DNA from: an uncultured bacterium
GTDB lineage: Bacteria > Planctomycetota > GCA-002687715
Assembly: GCA_902826835.1 (NCBI GenBank)
Contig: CADEGH010000002.1
Location: 186,001 to 250,000 of the forward strand
Direction of reading: 5' to 3'
Length of the DNA: 64,000 bases
Made by a program: the position numbers and the translations under genes. Below the pieces are notes generated by a model. The model did no database searches and had not been told where the DNA came from. It saw only the letters and a list, made by a program, of their open reading frames with translations. Below are positions 45,174 through 54,207 of this stretch, piece by piece. Every line of letters begins with the position of its first letter. Within the stretch, counting starts at the first letter, position 1.

Positions 45174-45738
45174 CCGTACCCAAATCGTCTGCCTCCACGA
45201 AGGCACACGCCGAAGCAGCATCGATCCGATCTTCATCAACGGCCTCCTGAAGGCGCTCAGACCATCCTGGATTCGCCAGTGGGACGGAAGCAATGTCGTG
45301 AGGTTGGTCCCCTGTGGCGGCCGAACCGATGTCATCCACGCGATGCCCAGGGAACTGAAGACTCGCCTGGCCGCCGGAGCCGACACGACCCTCATGGTTT
45401 GGGCCGATCTCGATCACGACATGGCTGACGGCGAGGCGCTCAAAGCCGAGTTTTGGATTGCCGCTCAGGCGCAGGGAATCACCCGCGAAGAGTTCGAACA
45501 AGTTGTGTTCGTGTTTGCAAAAGACCGTCTCGAGAACTGGATCGAGTACTTGGTTTCGGGCAAGACCGATGAATCGAAGGAAGGGCTGCGGTTGCGTCAT
45601 GGCCGCCAAGCCGCCGATGCCGCAAAGAGACTCGCCGATGCGTGCCGGGGTGGTGGTGGTCTCGACGATGCTCCCCCGTCTCTTGCTTGGTCGTGCCGCA
45701 ACTGGCGCACTTTGGTCAATCGGATGCGCCAGCCTTGA
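45166..45738 (+). CDS. TOPRIM-like partner of the AAA ATPase
   Basis: The 190-aa protein starts at GTG 45166 and overlaps the ATPase gene by eight bases. It has an early Glu in CLHEGTRRSSIDPIF and a later acidic pair in VWADLDHDMADG, matching the E...D-x-D layout of TOPRIM-type nucleases and of OLD-associated partners, then DRLENWIEYL. No other domain is recognised. It probably acts as the effector nuclease of the pair. Confidence 0.6.
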   Translation: MASRTQIVCLHEGTRRSSIDPIFINGLLKALRPSWIRQWDGSNVVRLVPCGGRTDVIHAMPRELKTRLAAGADTTLMVWADLDHDMADGEALKAEFWIAAQAQGITREEFEQVVFVFAKDRLENWIEYLVSGKTDESKEGLRLRHGRQAADAAKRLADACRGGGGLDDAPPSLAWSCRNWRTLVNRMRQP

Positions 45739-45813
45739 ATCCAGCAAACGGTGCGGGTCTCCGCGGTCGCCGGTGAGACTGCCGAGGCGGGGAGCACGTA
45801 AGCTGGGGGGAAC

Positions 45814-46641
45814 ATGGGGTGGGAATCGGAATTGGGTCTTGAGGTGGTGGGGGTGCCCGTGCGGGTGCGCTGCGGGGTGGCGGAGGCTTGGCCGCGGCTC
45901 TTGGTGGCGAACCGGCATTTGAGGGGGGTGGGGGCAGCGGGAGCGGTGGGGGCCGAGATTCGGGGCAAGGACGGGGAGTATGGGATCGAGGTGGAAGGGC
46001 GGGCAGCGGTCGGGGCGGCGGACTTGGTGACCGCGATTCGAGTGCTCCATCACGAAGTCTTGCACGCGGCGATGGCCCGGGCCCGGCATCTCTTTTTTGT
46101 GCACGCCGGCGTGGTGGAGTGGGGAGGCGGCGGACTCGTGATGCCGGGGATTTCGGGAGCAGGGAAATCCACGCTGGTGCTCGCACTCGTGCTCGGAGGC
46201 GCCCGCTTTCTGAGCGACGAGATCCTGGCCTACGACCCAGAAGCACATACGGCTCTGCCATTCCCGCGCGCGATCAAGCTGCGGGAGGTTTGCCGACCCT
46301 ATTTTCCCGAACTCCTCGAGTCGACCATCGGAGAGGGCGAAGGCCGCTTCGTGCGCTTTGAAGGCCTGCCCGAGAACTGCCTCGGAACGCCCGTGGCTCC
46401 GAAGTGGATCGTTTTGCCCCGCTGGTCGCCGGAGCCCGGATTCGACCTCCGCCCGATCAGCGGAGGGGAAGCCCTGCTCCACCTCGCGGAATCCGCCCTG
46501 AACTTCGGAGCCCACCGGGCGGAGAGCCTCGGTCACTTGAGCGGGCTCACGACCGGGATCCCCTGCTATCGCCTGCGCTGGAACGAACCGCGGAGCGCGG
46601 CCGAGCGCCTGCGATCGGCGCTGGGAGCTGGAGCCTCGTGA
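45814..46641 (+). CDS. HPr-kinase-like serine kinase
   Basis: The 275-aa protein contains the P-loop PGISGAGKST (near residue 115) and FLSDEILAYD downstream, as in HprK C-terminal domains, but has no HPr partner nearby. Such short HprK-like proteins occur next to nucleotidyltransferases in RiPP and peptide clusters, where they phosphorylate peptides. Its stop overlaps the next start by one base (TGATG), showing coupling. Confidence 0.7.
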   Translation: MGWESELGLEVVGVPVRVRCGVAEAWPRLLVANRHLRGVGAAGAVGAEIRGKDGEYGIEVEGRAAVGAADLVTAIRVLHHEVLHAAMARARHLFFVHAGVVEWGGGGLVMPGISGAGKSTLVLALVLGGARFLSDEILAYDPEAHTALPFPRAIKLREVCRPYFPELLESTIGEGEGRFVRFEGLPENCLGTPVAPKWIVLPRWSPEPGFDLRPISGGEALLHLAESALNFGAHRAESLGHLSGLTTGIPCYRLRWNEPRSAAERLRSALGAGAS

Positions 46642-47933
46642 TGCGACTCGACTGGATTCTCGCGGCGGCCCGTGTGGACCTCCGCGATTCCGATCGGCGG
46701 GTCCTCGCCACCGCACCTCCGAACGCCGCCGAACTTGCCGCCGTCCTCCCCGCGTTGGAGCGGCACGGAATCCTCGGCCAGGTCGACGCGCAACTCGCAG
46801 CCCTCGGGCTCGCTGCCGAAGCCCGTCAGCACTCGAACTGGCAAGCTCGTCTGCACGCCCTTCGTCAGGACGGACTGCGGGATCGATTGACGCTCGAACG
46901 GGCGCTGCGCGCCGCGTCGAATGCGCAGTCGCAGGTGATCCTCCTCAAGGGCGCGAGCTTATCCCAGGATCTCTATCGTGAGCCCGGCCGGCGCGCCGCC
47001 GGAGACCTCGACTTGCTCGTGCGCCCGGAGCACCTCGAGCCTTTCTTGGCCCATCTCGCGAAGGACGGTTTTCTTCCTCCCGCGCGGAGTCTCCCTCGGT
47101 GGTGGTATCGGCTCACGCACTTCCACCTCAAACTCCGCCACGCTCTCCCGATGTGCAAAGAGATCGAAGTCCACTGGCACTTGCACCACGCCGCGCTCGG
47201 GCTCGCGGTGGGCCGATCCGAACTCTGGAACCGCGCGCAACCCGTAACGACACTGAACCGAAACGCCTTCGACCTCGATCCACTGGATCGCTGGCTCCAC
47301 CTCGCCACCCACTTCGCCAGTCACGGCGTGGTGCTGCATGCGGAGGATCTGGCGGACCTCTTCACCGTCGAACGTCCGCGCGCTCGCTGGAAGTGGGTGG
47401 TCGACCTCGTCGCCACCACGGAGGCGCTGGCGCAGACCGCGGCGCCGGCCCTCGCTCAGCGGCGCGTGGAAGCGTGGAACGCACGAACGCTGATTCAGCC
47501 GGCGTTTTCGGGCTTACAATCGCTCGGCCTCCCAAGCCCAGTCGCCGCGAACTGGCTCGCGGAGGTCGGCTTCCCGGGAAGCACGATCACTTCCCGGCGT
47601 CGGAACATCACCGCCCACCGCCCGGAAACCGGCTTGGATTTTCGCATCGAAGCCCTCCGCGGCCTGCCACGATTCATCCTGCCGTCGCTTGCCTCGCTGC
47701 GACGGACGCTCCCGGTCGGCCTCGTCGGACGAACCCTGGCATGGCCGTTCATCGTCCTCCTCCGGCTTGGACAAGTTGCCCTCGCCGCGCTGCTGCTTCC
47801 CGCTGCGCTGCTCGCGCGCTTGGTCTTGACCAACGCTCGCTCACGCGCGCGCGCCGCCGCCGAGTCCCCGGCCGCCACTCTCGACATCGTCTCCCACTGG
47901 CTCAGCTTGGGAGGGTCCGCTCACCGTGGGTGA
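46641..47933 (+). CDS. Nucleotidyltransferase-family protein
   Basis: From ATG 46641 the 430-aa product has ILLKGASLSQDLY and RRAAGDLDLLVRPEHLEPFL, the nucleotidyltransferase motif of the PF14907 (NTP_transf_5) group, with two acidic residues in DLDLLV. Its C-terminal ~100 residues have hydrophobic helices. These proteins are commonly encoded beside HprK-like kinases in peptide-modification clusters. It overlaps the next gene by eight bases. Confidence 0.75.
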   Translation: MRLDWILAAARVDLRDSDRRVLATAPPNAAELAAVLPALERHGILGQVDAQLAALGLAAEARQHSNWQARLHALRQDGLRDRLTLERALRAASNAQSQVILLKGASLSQDLYREPGRRAAGDLDLLVRPEHLEPFLAHLAKDGFLPPARSLPRWWYRLTHFHLKLRHALPMCKEIEVHWHLHHAALGLAVGRSELWNRAQPVTTLNRNAFDLDPLDRWLHLATHFASHGVVLHAEDLADLFTVERPRARWKWVVDLVATTEALAQTAAPALAQRRVEAWNARTLIQPAFSGLQSLGLPSPVAANWLAEVGFPGSTITSRRRNITAHRPETGLDFRIEALRGLPRFILPSLASLRRTLPVGLVGRTLAWPFIVLLRLGQVALAALLLPAALLARLVLTNARSRARAAAESPAATLDIVSHWLSLGGSAHRG

Positions 47934-49347
47934 CCCCCGCCCCTCCCGCGAGTCTTGGCCCGCCGCCATCGCGATCGGCATCTTCGCCTTCGCGGCCTCC
48001 AACCTCGCGGTTGCCACCGAGTGGGACGGGCTCGCGTTCCTTCTGCGCGCTGAAAAAACGCCCTGGGGTGATCCCGCCCACTTGCTTTATCCCGCCCTCC
48101 TCAATGCCGCCGGCTGGGTGGGAGGGATGTTCGGACTCGATCGCATCGCCAGCGGCAAACTCCTCTCCGCGTTCGCTCTGGCCCTCGGTTTCTTCCTCTT
48201 CCAACGACTCTTGTGGGTGCGCGGGCTCCATCGCTTCCCGAGCGTGCTGAGCGCTCTGCTTTTGGTCACGATGCCGGGCCTCCTCCGCGAAGGCCTGCGC
48301 TTGGAGGTCTACTGGCCGAGCCTCGCCACGATGCTCGCGGCCTTGCTCTTGGCCACTCGCAGTCGGAGTTTCGTTCGTGGTCTCCTGAGCACCGCCCTGC
48401 TCGGCCTCTCCGCAACCCTGCACGCTGCCGCCGTGATCGCACTTCCGGCTCTCTTTCTCACCATGCCCGGCCCCGGATGGAGGTCGCCGCCTCGTCAAGC
48501 ACTCTGCGTTGCGGTCGGCCTCGGAATCGCCGCCGTCGCCGCCGTTCCTCCGCTGCGCAGTCTCTTCCTCCAGCTATGGGCCGCCACTGCCGGGTTCATT
48601 CCCATCGCCACGCAGGAAGCGGGGTTTGGCCGCATCGCCGTCAATGGCGGGCGGGCAGGCCAATGGGTGATGAGTGATGCGCTGACGCTCCTGATTGTGC
48701 CCGCGGTAGTCACAAGTTCCGCAGCCTTCAATCCTCCAGGCGGTCGCTTCCCGCTTCCCGGAGTGACCCTGGGTTTGAGTTTCCTGGTCGCGTTCTTGGG
48801 ACTTGGAGTACCGGTCCTCGGCCTCCTCATTCCGGCTACTGTCGGATTCCTGTGGATGATGGCCGAGCTCATCCCCCGACGCTGGTTCCTTCTCTGCACG
48901 CTTCTTGTTGCGCTCTCTGCAGCAGTCAATATTTCCATGTATTGGACCAAGGGCCGACGCGAACACGCGCGCCCCGACGATTTGCGCAATTCGGCGATCA
49001 CCCTCGCCGACGCCGTCCCCGCTGACGCCGCCGTCTTGGCCGGAGCCGACGCCCAACACCTCCGCTACTTCACCGGACTCTCGGTCATCGCGATCGATGA
49101 GATCTTCCACCGGGCGCGCCGCGCCGGCAACCCTCGCCCCGACCCGGTCGTCGTCCTGCGCGAAGCCCTTGCCCCCTTCCGAGGCCGCCCCCTCTTCATC
49201 ACCCAGGCCTCCGCCAATCGCCTCTTCGAACACGCCCAAGTGCATACCCCCGATCCCGCGGCCGCCTTCGCCCACCTCGAGTCCGCGATAAAAGTCACGC
49301 GGGTGCCGGGGCATCGGGACCTGTTCTCCGTGAAGATTCCGAATTGA
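47926..49347 (+). CDS. Polytopic membrane protein, possibly a GT39-like glycosyltransferase
   Basis: The 473-aa protein starts at GTG 47926 and has about nine membrane segments (for example AIAIGIFAFAASNLAVA and AALLLATRSRSFVRGLLSTA). An early Glu/Asp pattern (ATEWDGLAFLL) suggests the ArnT/PMT-like lipid-linked sugar transferase group. It overlaps the nucleotidyltransferase gene. Function is uncertain. Confidence 0.6.
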   Translation: MGDPRPSRESWPAAIAIGIFAFAASNLAVATEWDGLAFLLRAEKTPWGDPAHLLYPALLNAAGWVGGMFGLDRIASGKLLSAFALALGFFLFQRLLWVRGLHRFPSVLSALLLVTMPGLLREGLRLEVYWPSLATMLAALLLATRSRSFVRGLLSTALLGLSATLHAAAVIALPALFLTMPGPGWRSPPRQALCVAVGLGIAAVAAVPPLRSLFLQLWAATAGFIPIATQEAGFGRIAVNGGRAGQWVMSDALTLLIVPAVVTSSAAFNPPGGRFPLPGVTLGLSFLVAFLGLGVPVLGLLIPATVGFLWMMAELIPRRWFLLCTLLVALSAAVNISMYWTKGRREHARPDDLRNSAITLADAVPADAAVLAGADAQHLRYFTGLSVIAIDEIFHRARRAGNPRPDPVVVLREALAPFRGRPLFITQASANRLFEHAQVHTPDPAAAFAHLESAIKVTRVPGHRDLFSVKIPN

Positions 49348-49557
49348 CGCCCGGATCTCCGCGCGTGTTCGCGAAGACGCATCCATCGACGCGTGCCGCG
49401 GCGGATCAGGTGTTCCGCGTTCCCACCGATCGTCGCCCGCGCCCACCAACCCCGGCAAGTCCGCCAATTCGTGAGCAATCAGCCCACTCCCGGCGCACTC
49501 CGGTAGGAGATAGACTCCCGCGCGGTTCTCCCCTGTGGCGGCGCTTGACCCTGAACC

Positions 49558-51009
49558 ATGAATTTCACCCGGGCCGTACTTCTTTTGGCGATCGCCAGCG
49601 GAGCCGCGGTCTCTTTATGGCGACCGAAGTGGCTGCGGACTCGCTGGACTGAGTACTGGCAAGGCGAGTCGGCCCCGGTTGACCTCGCAGTCCTCCGCAT
49701 CGTCACGTTCGGCTGCGTGCTTTGGATGTTGCCCCGGCCCGAGATCTTCCTCTCGCAGCCCCGCGGCCTCATCTCGCTGCCGTTCGGCTGGAACTGGATC
49801 GGGGAGCACTTTCCAATCACCGCGGGATGGACGACGACAAGCAGAATGCTGGTGCTCGTCGGAAGCCTGTTCGGGCTGATCGGGTTGTGCTCCCGCACGG
49901 CCGCGCTCGTCGCCTTCCTCGGGGCTTTCTACGGATATGGGATCTTCCAGATTTGGGGTAAGCCCACCCACTATCACCATCTCGTTTGGTTCCTCGCCAT
50001 GCTCGCGGTCGCTCCAGCCGGAGATGCCCTGAGCGTCGACGCCTGGTTGGCAAGACGGCGGTCGCCGCGAAGCGACCCTTGCGAGCCCACCCGAACCCAC
50101 GGCCTCCCACTCCGCTTCGTCTGGTTGCTCATCGGCATCATTTACTTGTTCCCAGGACTTTGGAAACTGTGGTCCGTGGGTTTCACGTGGTGCTCAGCCG
50201 ACGCCATGCGGGATCTGATCCACGCCCGCTGGGACGAGATTCCGTTCTTCACCCCGCTCGCCCGCATTGATCGATCGGACTGGCTTCTTTGGATGGGCGG
50301 CATTCTGGTCGTGGTCTTCGAAGTCGGATTCCTCTTCGCACTATTCCTGCCGCGCCTGCTCCCGTGGTTCATCGCTGGCGGAGTCGTATTTCACTTGACG
50401 AACTTCGCCATCCTCCTGATCTTCTTTTGGGCGATTCCGATTTTCTACCTGAGCATGGTGCCCTGGGGCCGACTCTGGACACGACTGCGCCGGCGCCCTG
50501 CCTTGGTATCCACGGCAACATCACCTCCGGCGCGCTCGGATGAACCCTCCCAAATTTCCAGCGAGCCCCCGTGGCGTCGGCGCGCCCTCCTCGCGGTCGG
50601 CACTATTCTCGTGACCTGCAATTCCCTCGCCGGCGGACTGCGAATCACCTCGTGGCCCTTCGCTTGTTATCCGACCTTCGCCTATCGTGCCTCCAGCACC
50701 AAACTCACTCTCGGCCTCGAGGTGGAGTTCGCAAGCGCGCCCCCGAAGGTGCTCGATCTGCGCCGCTATTTCGGCGTGCTCGGAGCCGATCGCTGGGACC
50801 GGGAACTCCACTGGCTGGCTCTCGAACCCAATCCCGCCACCGCGGAAAAGCGGTTTCGCGCGATTTGGCTCCAGGTGCGCTCGCTGGACCCGGAGCTGCA
50901 AGTCCCGGTAAGCCGGATCCACTTCTTCCGCTGGAACCGCTCCACCGATCCCGACCAAAGGTCCGCCCCGATCGCCAATCGCACTCCGTGCTTGTCGCTG
51001 GTGCCCTGA
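49558..51009 (+). CDS. HTTM/DoxX-like membrane protein
   Basis: The 483-aa protein has several membrane segments and the pattern of vitamin-K-dependent-carboxylase-like HTTM proteins: APVDLAVLRIVTFGCVLWML, then a His-rich IWGKPTHYHHLVWFLAML and YLFPGLWKLWSVG. It starts at ATG 49558, 210 bp after the previous gene. The function of bacterial HTTM proteins is largely unknown. Confidence 0.65.
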   Translation: MNFTRAVLLLAIASGAAVSLWRPKWLRTRWTEYWQGESAPVDLAVLRIVTFGCVLWMLPRPEIFLSQPRGLISLPFGWNWIGEHFPITAGWTTTSRMLVLVGSLFGLIGLCSRTAALVAFLGAFYGYGIFQIWGKPTHYHHLVWFLAMLAVAPAGDALSVDAWLARRRSPRSDPCEPTRTHGLPLRFVWLLIGIIYLFPGLWKLWSVGFTWCSADAMRDLIHARWDEIPFFTPLARIDRSDWLLWMGGILVVVFEVGFLFALFLPRLLPWFIAGGVVFHLTNFAILLIFFWAIPIFYLSMVPWGRLWTRLRRRPALVSTATSPPARSDEPSQISSEPPWRRRALLAVGTILVTCNSLAGGLRITSWPFACYPTFAYRASSTKLTLGLEVEFASAPPKVLDLRRYFGVLGADRWDRELHWLALEPNPATAEKRFRAIWLQVRSLDPELQVPVSRIHFFRWNRSTDPDQRSAPIANRTPCLSLVP

Positions 51010-51046
51010 ATGCACACGAGCGGGAGCCTCTCACCTCGTTTTCTGT

Positions 51047-51105
51047 TTTGAGCTTCCTAAAGTGCCACTTTAGAAAACTCAAAGGACAACTTGGCTCGCA
51101 AGTTG
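51047..51105. terminator. Tandem hairpins between convergent genes
   Basis: An AT-rich imperfect palindrome (TTTGAG ... CTAAAGT-GCC-ACTTTAG ... CTCAAA, 51047-51083) is followed by a perfect CAACTTG/CAAGTTG hairpin (51087-51105). They lie between convergent genes and probably serve as a bidirectional terminator. Confidence 0.55.
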
Positions 51106-51111
51106 GAAGCC

Positions 51112-52290
51112 TCAGATCATCGGAGCATCGTTGAAGGGCTGGCCGCGGTCGAAACGGTCGGGGGCGAAGGGTGAGATGGAGAAGGAAGGAGGAGTGCCGA
51201 GGATGGACTCGGCGAGGACGAGCCCGACCGCGGGAGCGAGCATGAGGCCGTGGCCCGAGAAGCCCGCGGCGTGGAAGAGGCCGGGCAGGCGGGGATCGGC
51301 ACCGAGCAGAGGATTGTGATCCGGTGTGACCTCGTAGTGCCCGGCCGAGGCGTGCACGAGTTCGGCGCCGCGCAACTGCGGCAGCCGATGCTCGACGATC
51401 GCCCTCCACTGGCCGTGCCACAGCCCGAAGTCAACCGAGAAATTGGCGCCGAAAGGCTCGTCGTGCACGGATCCCGCGACAATGACCCGCTCACCATCGG
51501 GACGTTCGAGAGGATCGTCGTGGCGCCAATGCACGCCGGTGGGATCGACCATCATCGGCAGTCGGAACGGGAGTGATTTGCCTGGCTTCAGGAAGAAGAG
51601 TTGCTGGCGCTGCGGTTGAATCGGAACTCCCATGCCCAACGATTGGAACATCGCGGCCCCGAAGGCACCGGCCGCATTGACCACGACGGGAGATTCCATC
51701 ACCTCACCGTCCTTGAGGGCGACTCCGATGACCCGACCGCCGCTCGCCACCACCCGATCGACCTCCGCGGGGATGTAGCGCGCTCCGGCACGCTCCGCGA
51801 GGGCTCGCAGTCCAGCCAGCACACACTTCGGCTGCGCGTAGCCGTCGGGAGGGCCGAAGACCGCGATCTCGATATCATCGGTGTGGGTGCCGGGATAACG
51901 ACGGGACACTTCGGAGCGATCCCAGATCTCGACCTCGGCCCCCGCTTGGCTGGCCAATGCCGCACGTTCCCGCAATCGCGGCGCCGCCGCGCGGTCGCCG
52001 AGAAACAGATAGCCCCGCTGCCGCAGATCGGCCCGGGCCCGCAGATTCGCGGCCTTGAGGTCGAGATCGAGACCGCGATACCACGCGATGCTGTGCTGGG
52101 CGAGGGCGACGTTTTCTTTCGAGGTGTACTGCTGGCGGATGCCTCCCAAGGCCAGCATCGAGGACGCCCTCGCGTAGGTGCCATCGCGTTCGAGCACGTG
52201 TACCCGCGTCTTCGGGCTCTTCCGCCTGAGATGCAAAGCGATGCTCGAACCGATGACACCGCCGCCCACGATCAGGATGTCGCTCTTCAT
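51112..52290 (-). CDS. FAD-dependent oxidoreductase (DAO family)
   Basis: From ATG 52290 the 392-aa protein has the dinucleotide motif IVGGGVIGSSIALHL, a middle VVNAAGAFGAAM and the C-terminal GFSGHGLMLAPAVGLVLAE, which are hallmarks of D-amino-acid oxidase/sarcosine oxidase-like enzymes. It should oxidise an amine. Its start overlaps the YjbR gene stop by four bases. The substrate is unknown. Confidence 0.85.
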   Translation of the reverse strand: MKSDILIVGGGVIGSSIALHLRRKSPKTRVHVLERDGTYARASSMLALGGIRQQYTSKENVALAQHSIAWYRGLDLDLKAANLRARADLRQRGYLFLGDRAAAPRLRERAALASQAGAEVEIWDRSEVSRRYPGTHTDDIEIAVFGPPDGYAQPKCVLAGLRALAERAGARYIPAEVDRVVASGGRVIGVALKDGEVMESPVVVNAAGAFGAAMFQSLGMGVPIQPQRQQLFFLKPGKSLPFRLPMMVDPTGVHWRHDDPLERPDGERVIVAGSVHDEPFGANFSVDFGLWHGQWRAIVEHRLPQLRGAELVHASAGHYEVTPDHNPLLGADPRLPGLFHAAGFSGHGLMLAPAVGLVLAESILGTPPSFSISPFAPDRFDRGQPFNDAPMI

Positions 52291-52661
52291 GCTTTCGCTC
52301 GCTTCTTGGTCGGGGCCGCTTCGGAGATCGCCACCCGACACCGCTTCGGGGCCACGAGTTCGTAACTCGCCATGATGTGCCGCTTGGCCAAGGCCTTCGG
52401 TAGGCCGTCATCGATGATGAGGCTGGTCCAGCCGAAGCGGCCGGTGTAGGGAGCCCGGAAGTAGCGGGCGTCCGTCACCAGCACCGCTTGGTCGTCAAGC
52501 GTCGCCTTGAACACCAAGCAAAGGTGCCCTTCGTACTCCTCGTAGACCGCGAAGGTCTTCCTTGCCACGCGCCAGTTCGGGTGACCAAACGCGGCGGTTT
52601 CGTCCGTCTCGGGGAGCGATAGACAAAACTTGCGGAGGAAGGCAAGGTCGCGATCGGCCAT
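52287..52661 (-). CDS. MmcQ/YjbR family protein
   Basis: The 124-aa product starts at ATG 52661 and has LSLPETDETAAFGHPNWRVA, KTFAVYEEYEGHLCLVFKA and GWTSLIIDDGL, as in YjbR-like DNA-binding-fold proteins. It is coupled to the oxidoreductase gene by ATGA. A TAGTCT lies five bases ahead of its start. Confidence 0.8.
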   Translation of the reverse strand: MADRDLAFLRKFCLSLPETDETAAFGHPNWRVARKTFAVYEEYEGHLCLVFKATLDDQAVLVTDARYFRAPYTGRFGWTSLIIDDGLPKALAKRHIMASYELVAPKRCRVAISEAAPTKKRAKA

Positions 52662-52709
52662 GCGGCAGACTACGTTCCCCTCGCCCGCCCCGTAAAGCCT
52701 CACCCTCGG

Positions 52710-54122
52710 TCAGAAATCCGCCGTGAGCTGAAGCCACACCCAGTCTGTTGCGGGATCATCGCCGGTTTCGTCGACGTAGTCCCCGGGAAAAAAGTGGCTG
52801 TAGCCGAACCAGAGCCACACCGCTGGAGACAGCCAGTACTTGGCGGAGATATCCAGTTCGTAGCCGAGTTGACGGTCGTCCGCGGCCGGAAAGCTGCGGA
52901 TGGGCATCAGATCCGCCCCGTACCAAGCATCCTCGCTCTGGTCGAGCCAAAACCCGTGGAAGGCGACCTCGAACCAGAAGGACTCGGAGGGCCGCGCCTG
53001 GAAGTGCGCGACCACGTCGTGGCCGTTGCGCCAGCCGAAAATGTCGAGATAGCCCTGGTAGTAGTGACCGAAGGGGAAAAGCGGATTGAACGTCTCGTAG
53101 TCGCCGTCGGTCGGATCATCGTCCCCCGACGCCCAGGTCCAATCGAGAGCCACCCGCGGCTTCCAATCGCCGCCGAAGGTGTAACCCACTTCGACCGCGG
53201 TCGCGTAGGCACAGACATCGAGGTCTTCGAAGTCGCCGCCCTGCCCGACCAGGTCGAGGGAGTAGTCGAACCCACTGAATCGACCCTGCGCATGCACGGT
53301 CAGCGTCTGGAAATTGGCGTCCGAGGTTCCGGCGTTGGCGTCCACCGAGAAGAGCGCGGCGCCGAGTTCGTGATCGGAGTTGGGCTTCCAAGTCAATGCA
53401 GTCCAATACAGATCGGTATCGGCGTCGGAATCGACGCGAGCGTCCTCGGCGATCGTGTGCACGCCAGCGTGCACGGTGATTTCCCCGAAGGTGCCAAATC
53501 CGAGCACGCCGTCCCACGCACGCGACACCGGATGCCAGTCGAGCGGTGAGATCAATCGCTGATTCCAGAGACTCAATTCGAAACGGCCGGTGCGCAGGGT
53601 CGCGCCGCTCCCGAACAGATCCTCGAAATCGACGAACCCCTGGTGCAAGTCGACACCCTGGGTGTCCGTGAGTACGCTGAGTTCTTCACCCCAGGTGCGC
53701 GAATCTTGGATCTCGACAAACGCCCGAACGTGGTCGAGCAGGCGAGCGTCCGCGTTGAGGCGGGTGCGCTGGATCGTGAAGTCCTCGTCCGTCTCGCGAG
53801 GGGCCGCATCCTGGTAGCGCGTCACCGTGCGATACTCGGTCCGAAGCCGCACCTGCCCGCCGAACAGAATCGACTTCGCTTTGCGCACGCCCACGTAAGC
53901 CCGATCCTCGGTCAACGCGTTGATCGCCGCGCTCAAGTTCTGGTCGCTCTCCTGCGTTTCGTAGAACGACAGCTTGCCCTCGAGTTCGTTCACGCGGGTT
54001 TCGAGCGCCTCCGCCTTGGCCGCGCGCGCCTCCAGGTTGGCGAGGCGCTCAGCGAGTGCCTGCTCGCTCTGACCGAAGCCGATTCCCGCCACCACGCAAA
54101 ATCCCACAATCCATCTCGGCAT
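52710..54122 (-). CDS. Alginate-export-like outer-membrane porin
   Basis: The 470-aa protein begins with a signal peptide (MPRWIVGFCVVAGIGFGQS), a ~40-residue coiled coil (ALAERLANLEARAAKAEALE), and then amphipathic beta strands ending in Phe (LQLTADF), the usual C-terminus of an outer-membrane barrel. The middle resembles alginate-export family porins. GGAG precedes ATG 54122. It lies 85 bp downstream of the FecR-like gene on the same strand. The cargo is unknown. Confidence 0.8.
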   Translation of the reverse strand: MPRWIVGFCVVAGIGFGQSEQALAERLANLEARAAKAEALETRVNELEGKLSFYETQESDQNLSAAINALTEDRAYVGVRKAKSILFGGQVRLRTEYRTVTRYQDAAPRETDEDFTIQRTRLNADARLLDHVRAFVEIQDSRTWGEELSVLTDTQGVDLHQGFVDFEDLFGSGATLRTGRFELSLWNQRLISPLDWHPVSRAWDGVLGFGTFGEITVHAGVHTIAEDARVDSDADTDLYWTALTWKPNSDHELGAALFSVDANAGTSDANFQTLTVHAQGRFSGFDYSLDLVGQGGDFEDLDVCAYATAVEVGYTFGGDWKPRVALDWTWASGDDDPTDGDYETFNPLFPFGHYYQGYLDIFGWRNGHDVVAHFQARPSESFWFEVAFHGFWLDQSEDAWYGADLMPIRSFPAADDRQLGYELDISAKYWLSPAVWLWFGYSHFFPGDYVDETGDDPATDWVWLQLTADF

Positions 54123-54207
54123 GGGGGTCTCCTATCCGGGCTTCTGGGGGGTTTTCCCCACTTCTTTCCCCGGAACCGAGGTCAGAGCGAAAAGGGTGCC
54201 GCGGGGA

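Noticed and set aside
45814..47933. A full lasso-peptide cluster
   Set aside because: No B (protease) or C (asparagine-synthetase-like) enzyme gene and no precursor were found near the kinase and nucleotidyltransferase genes.
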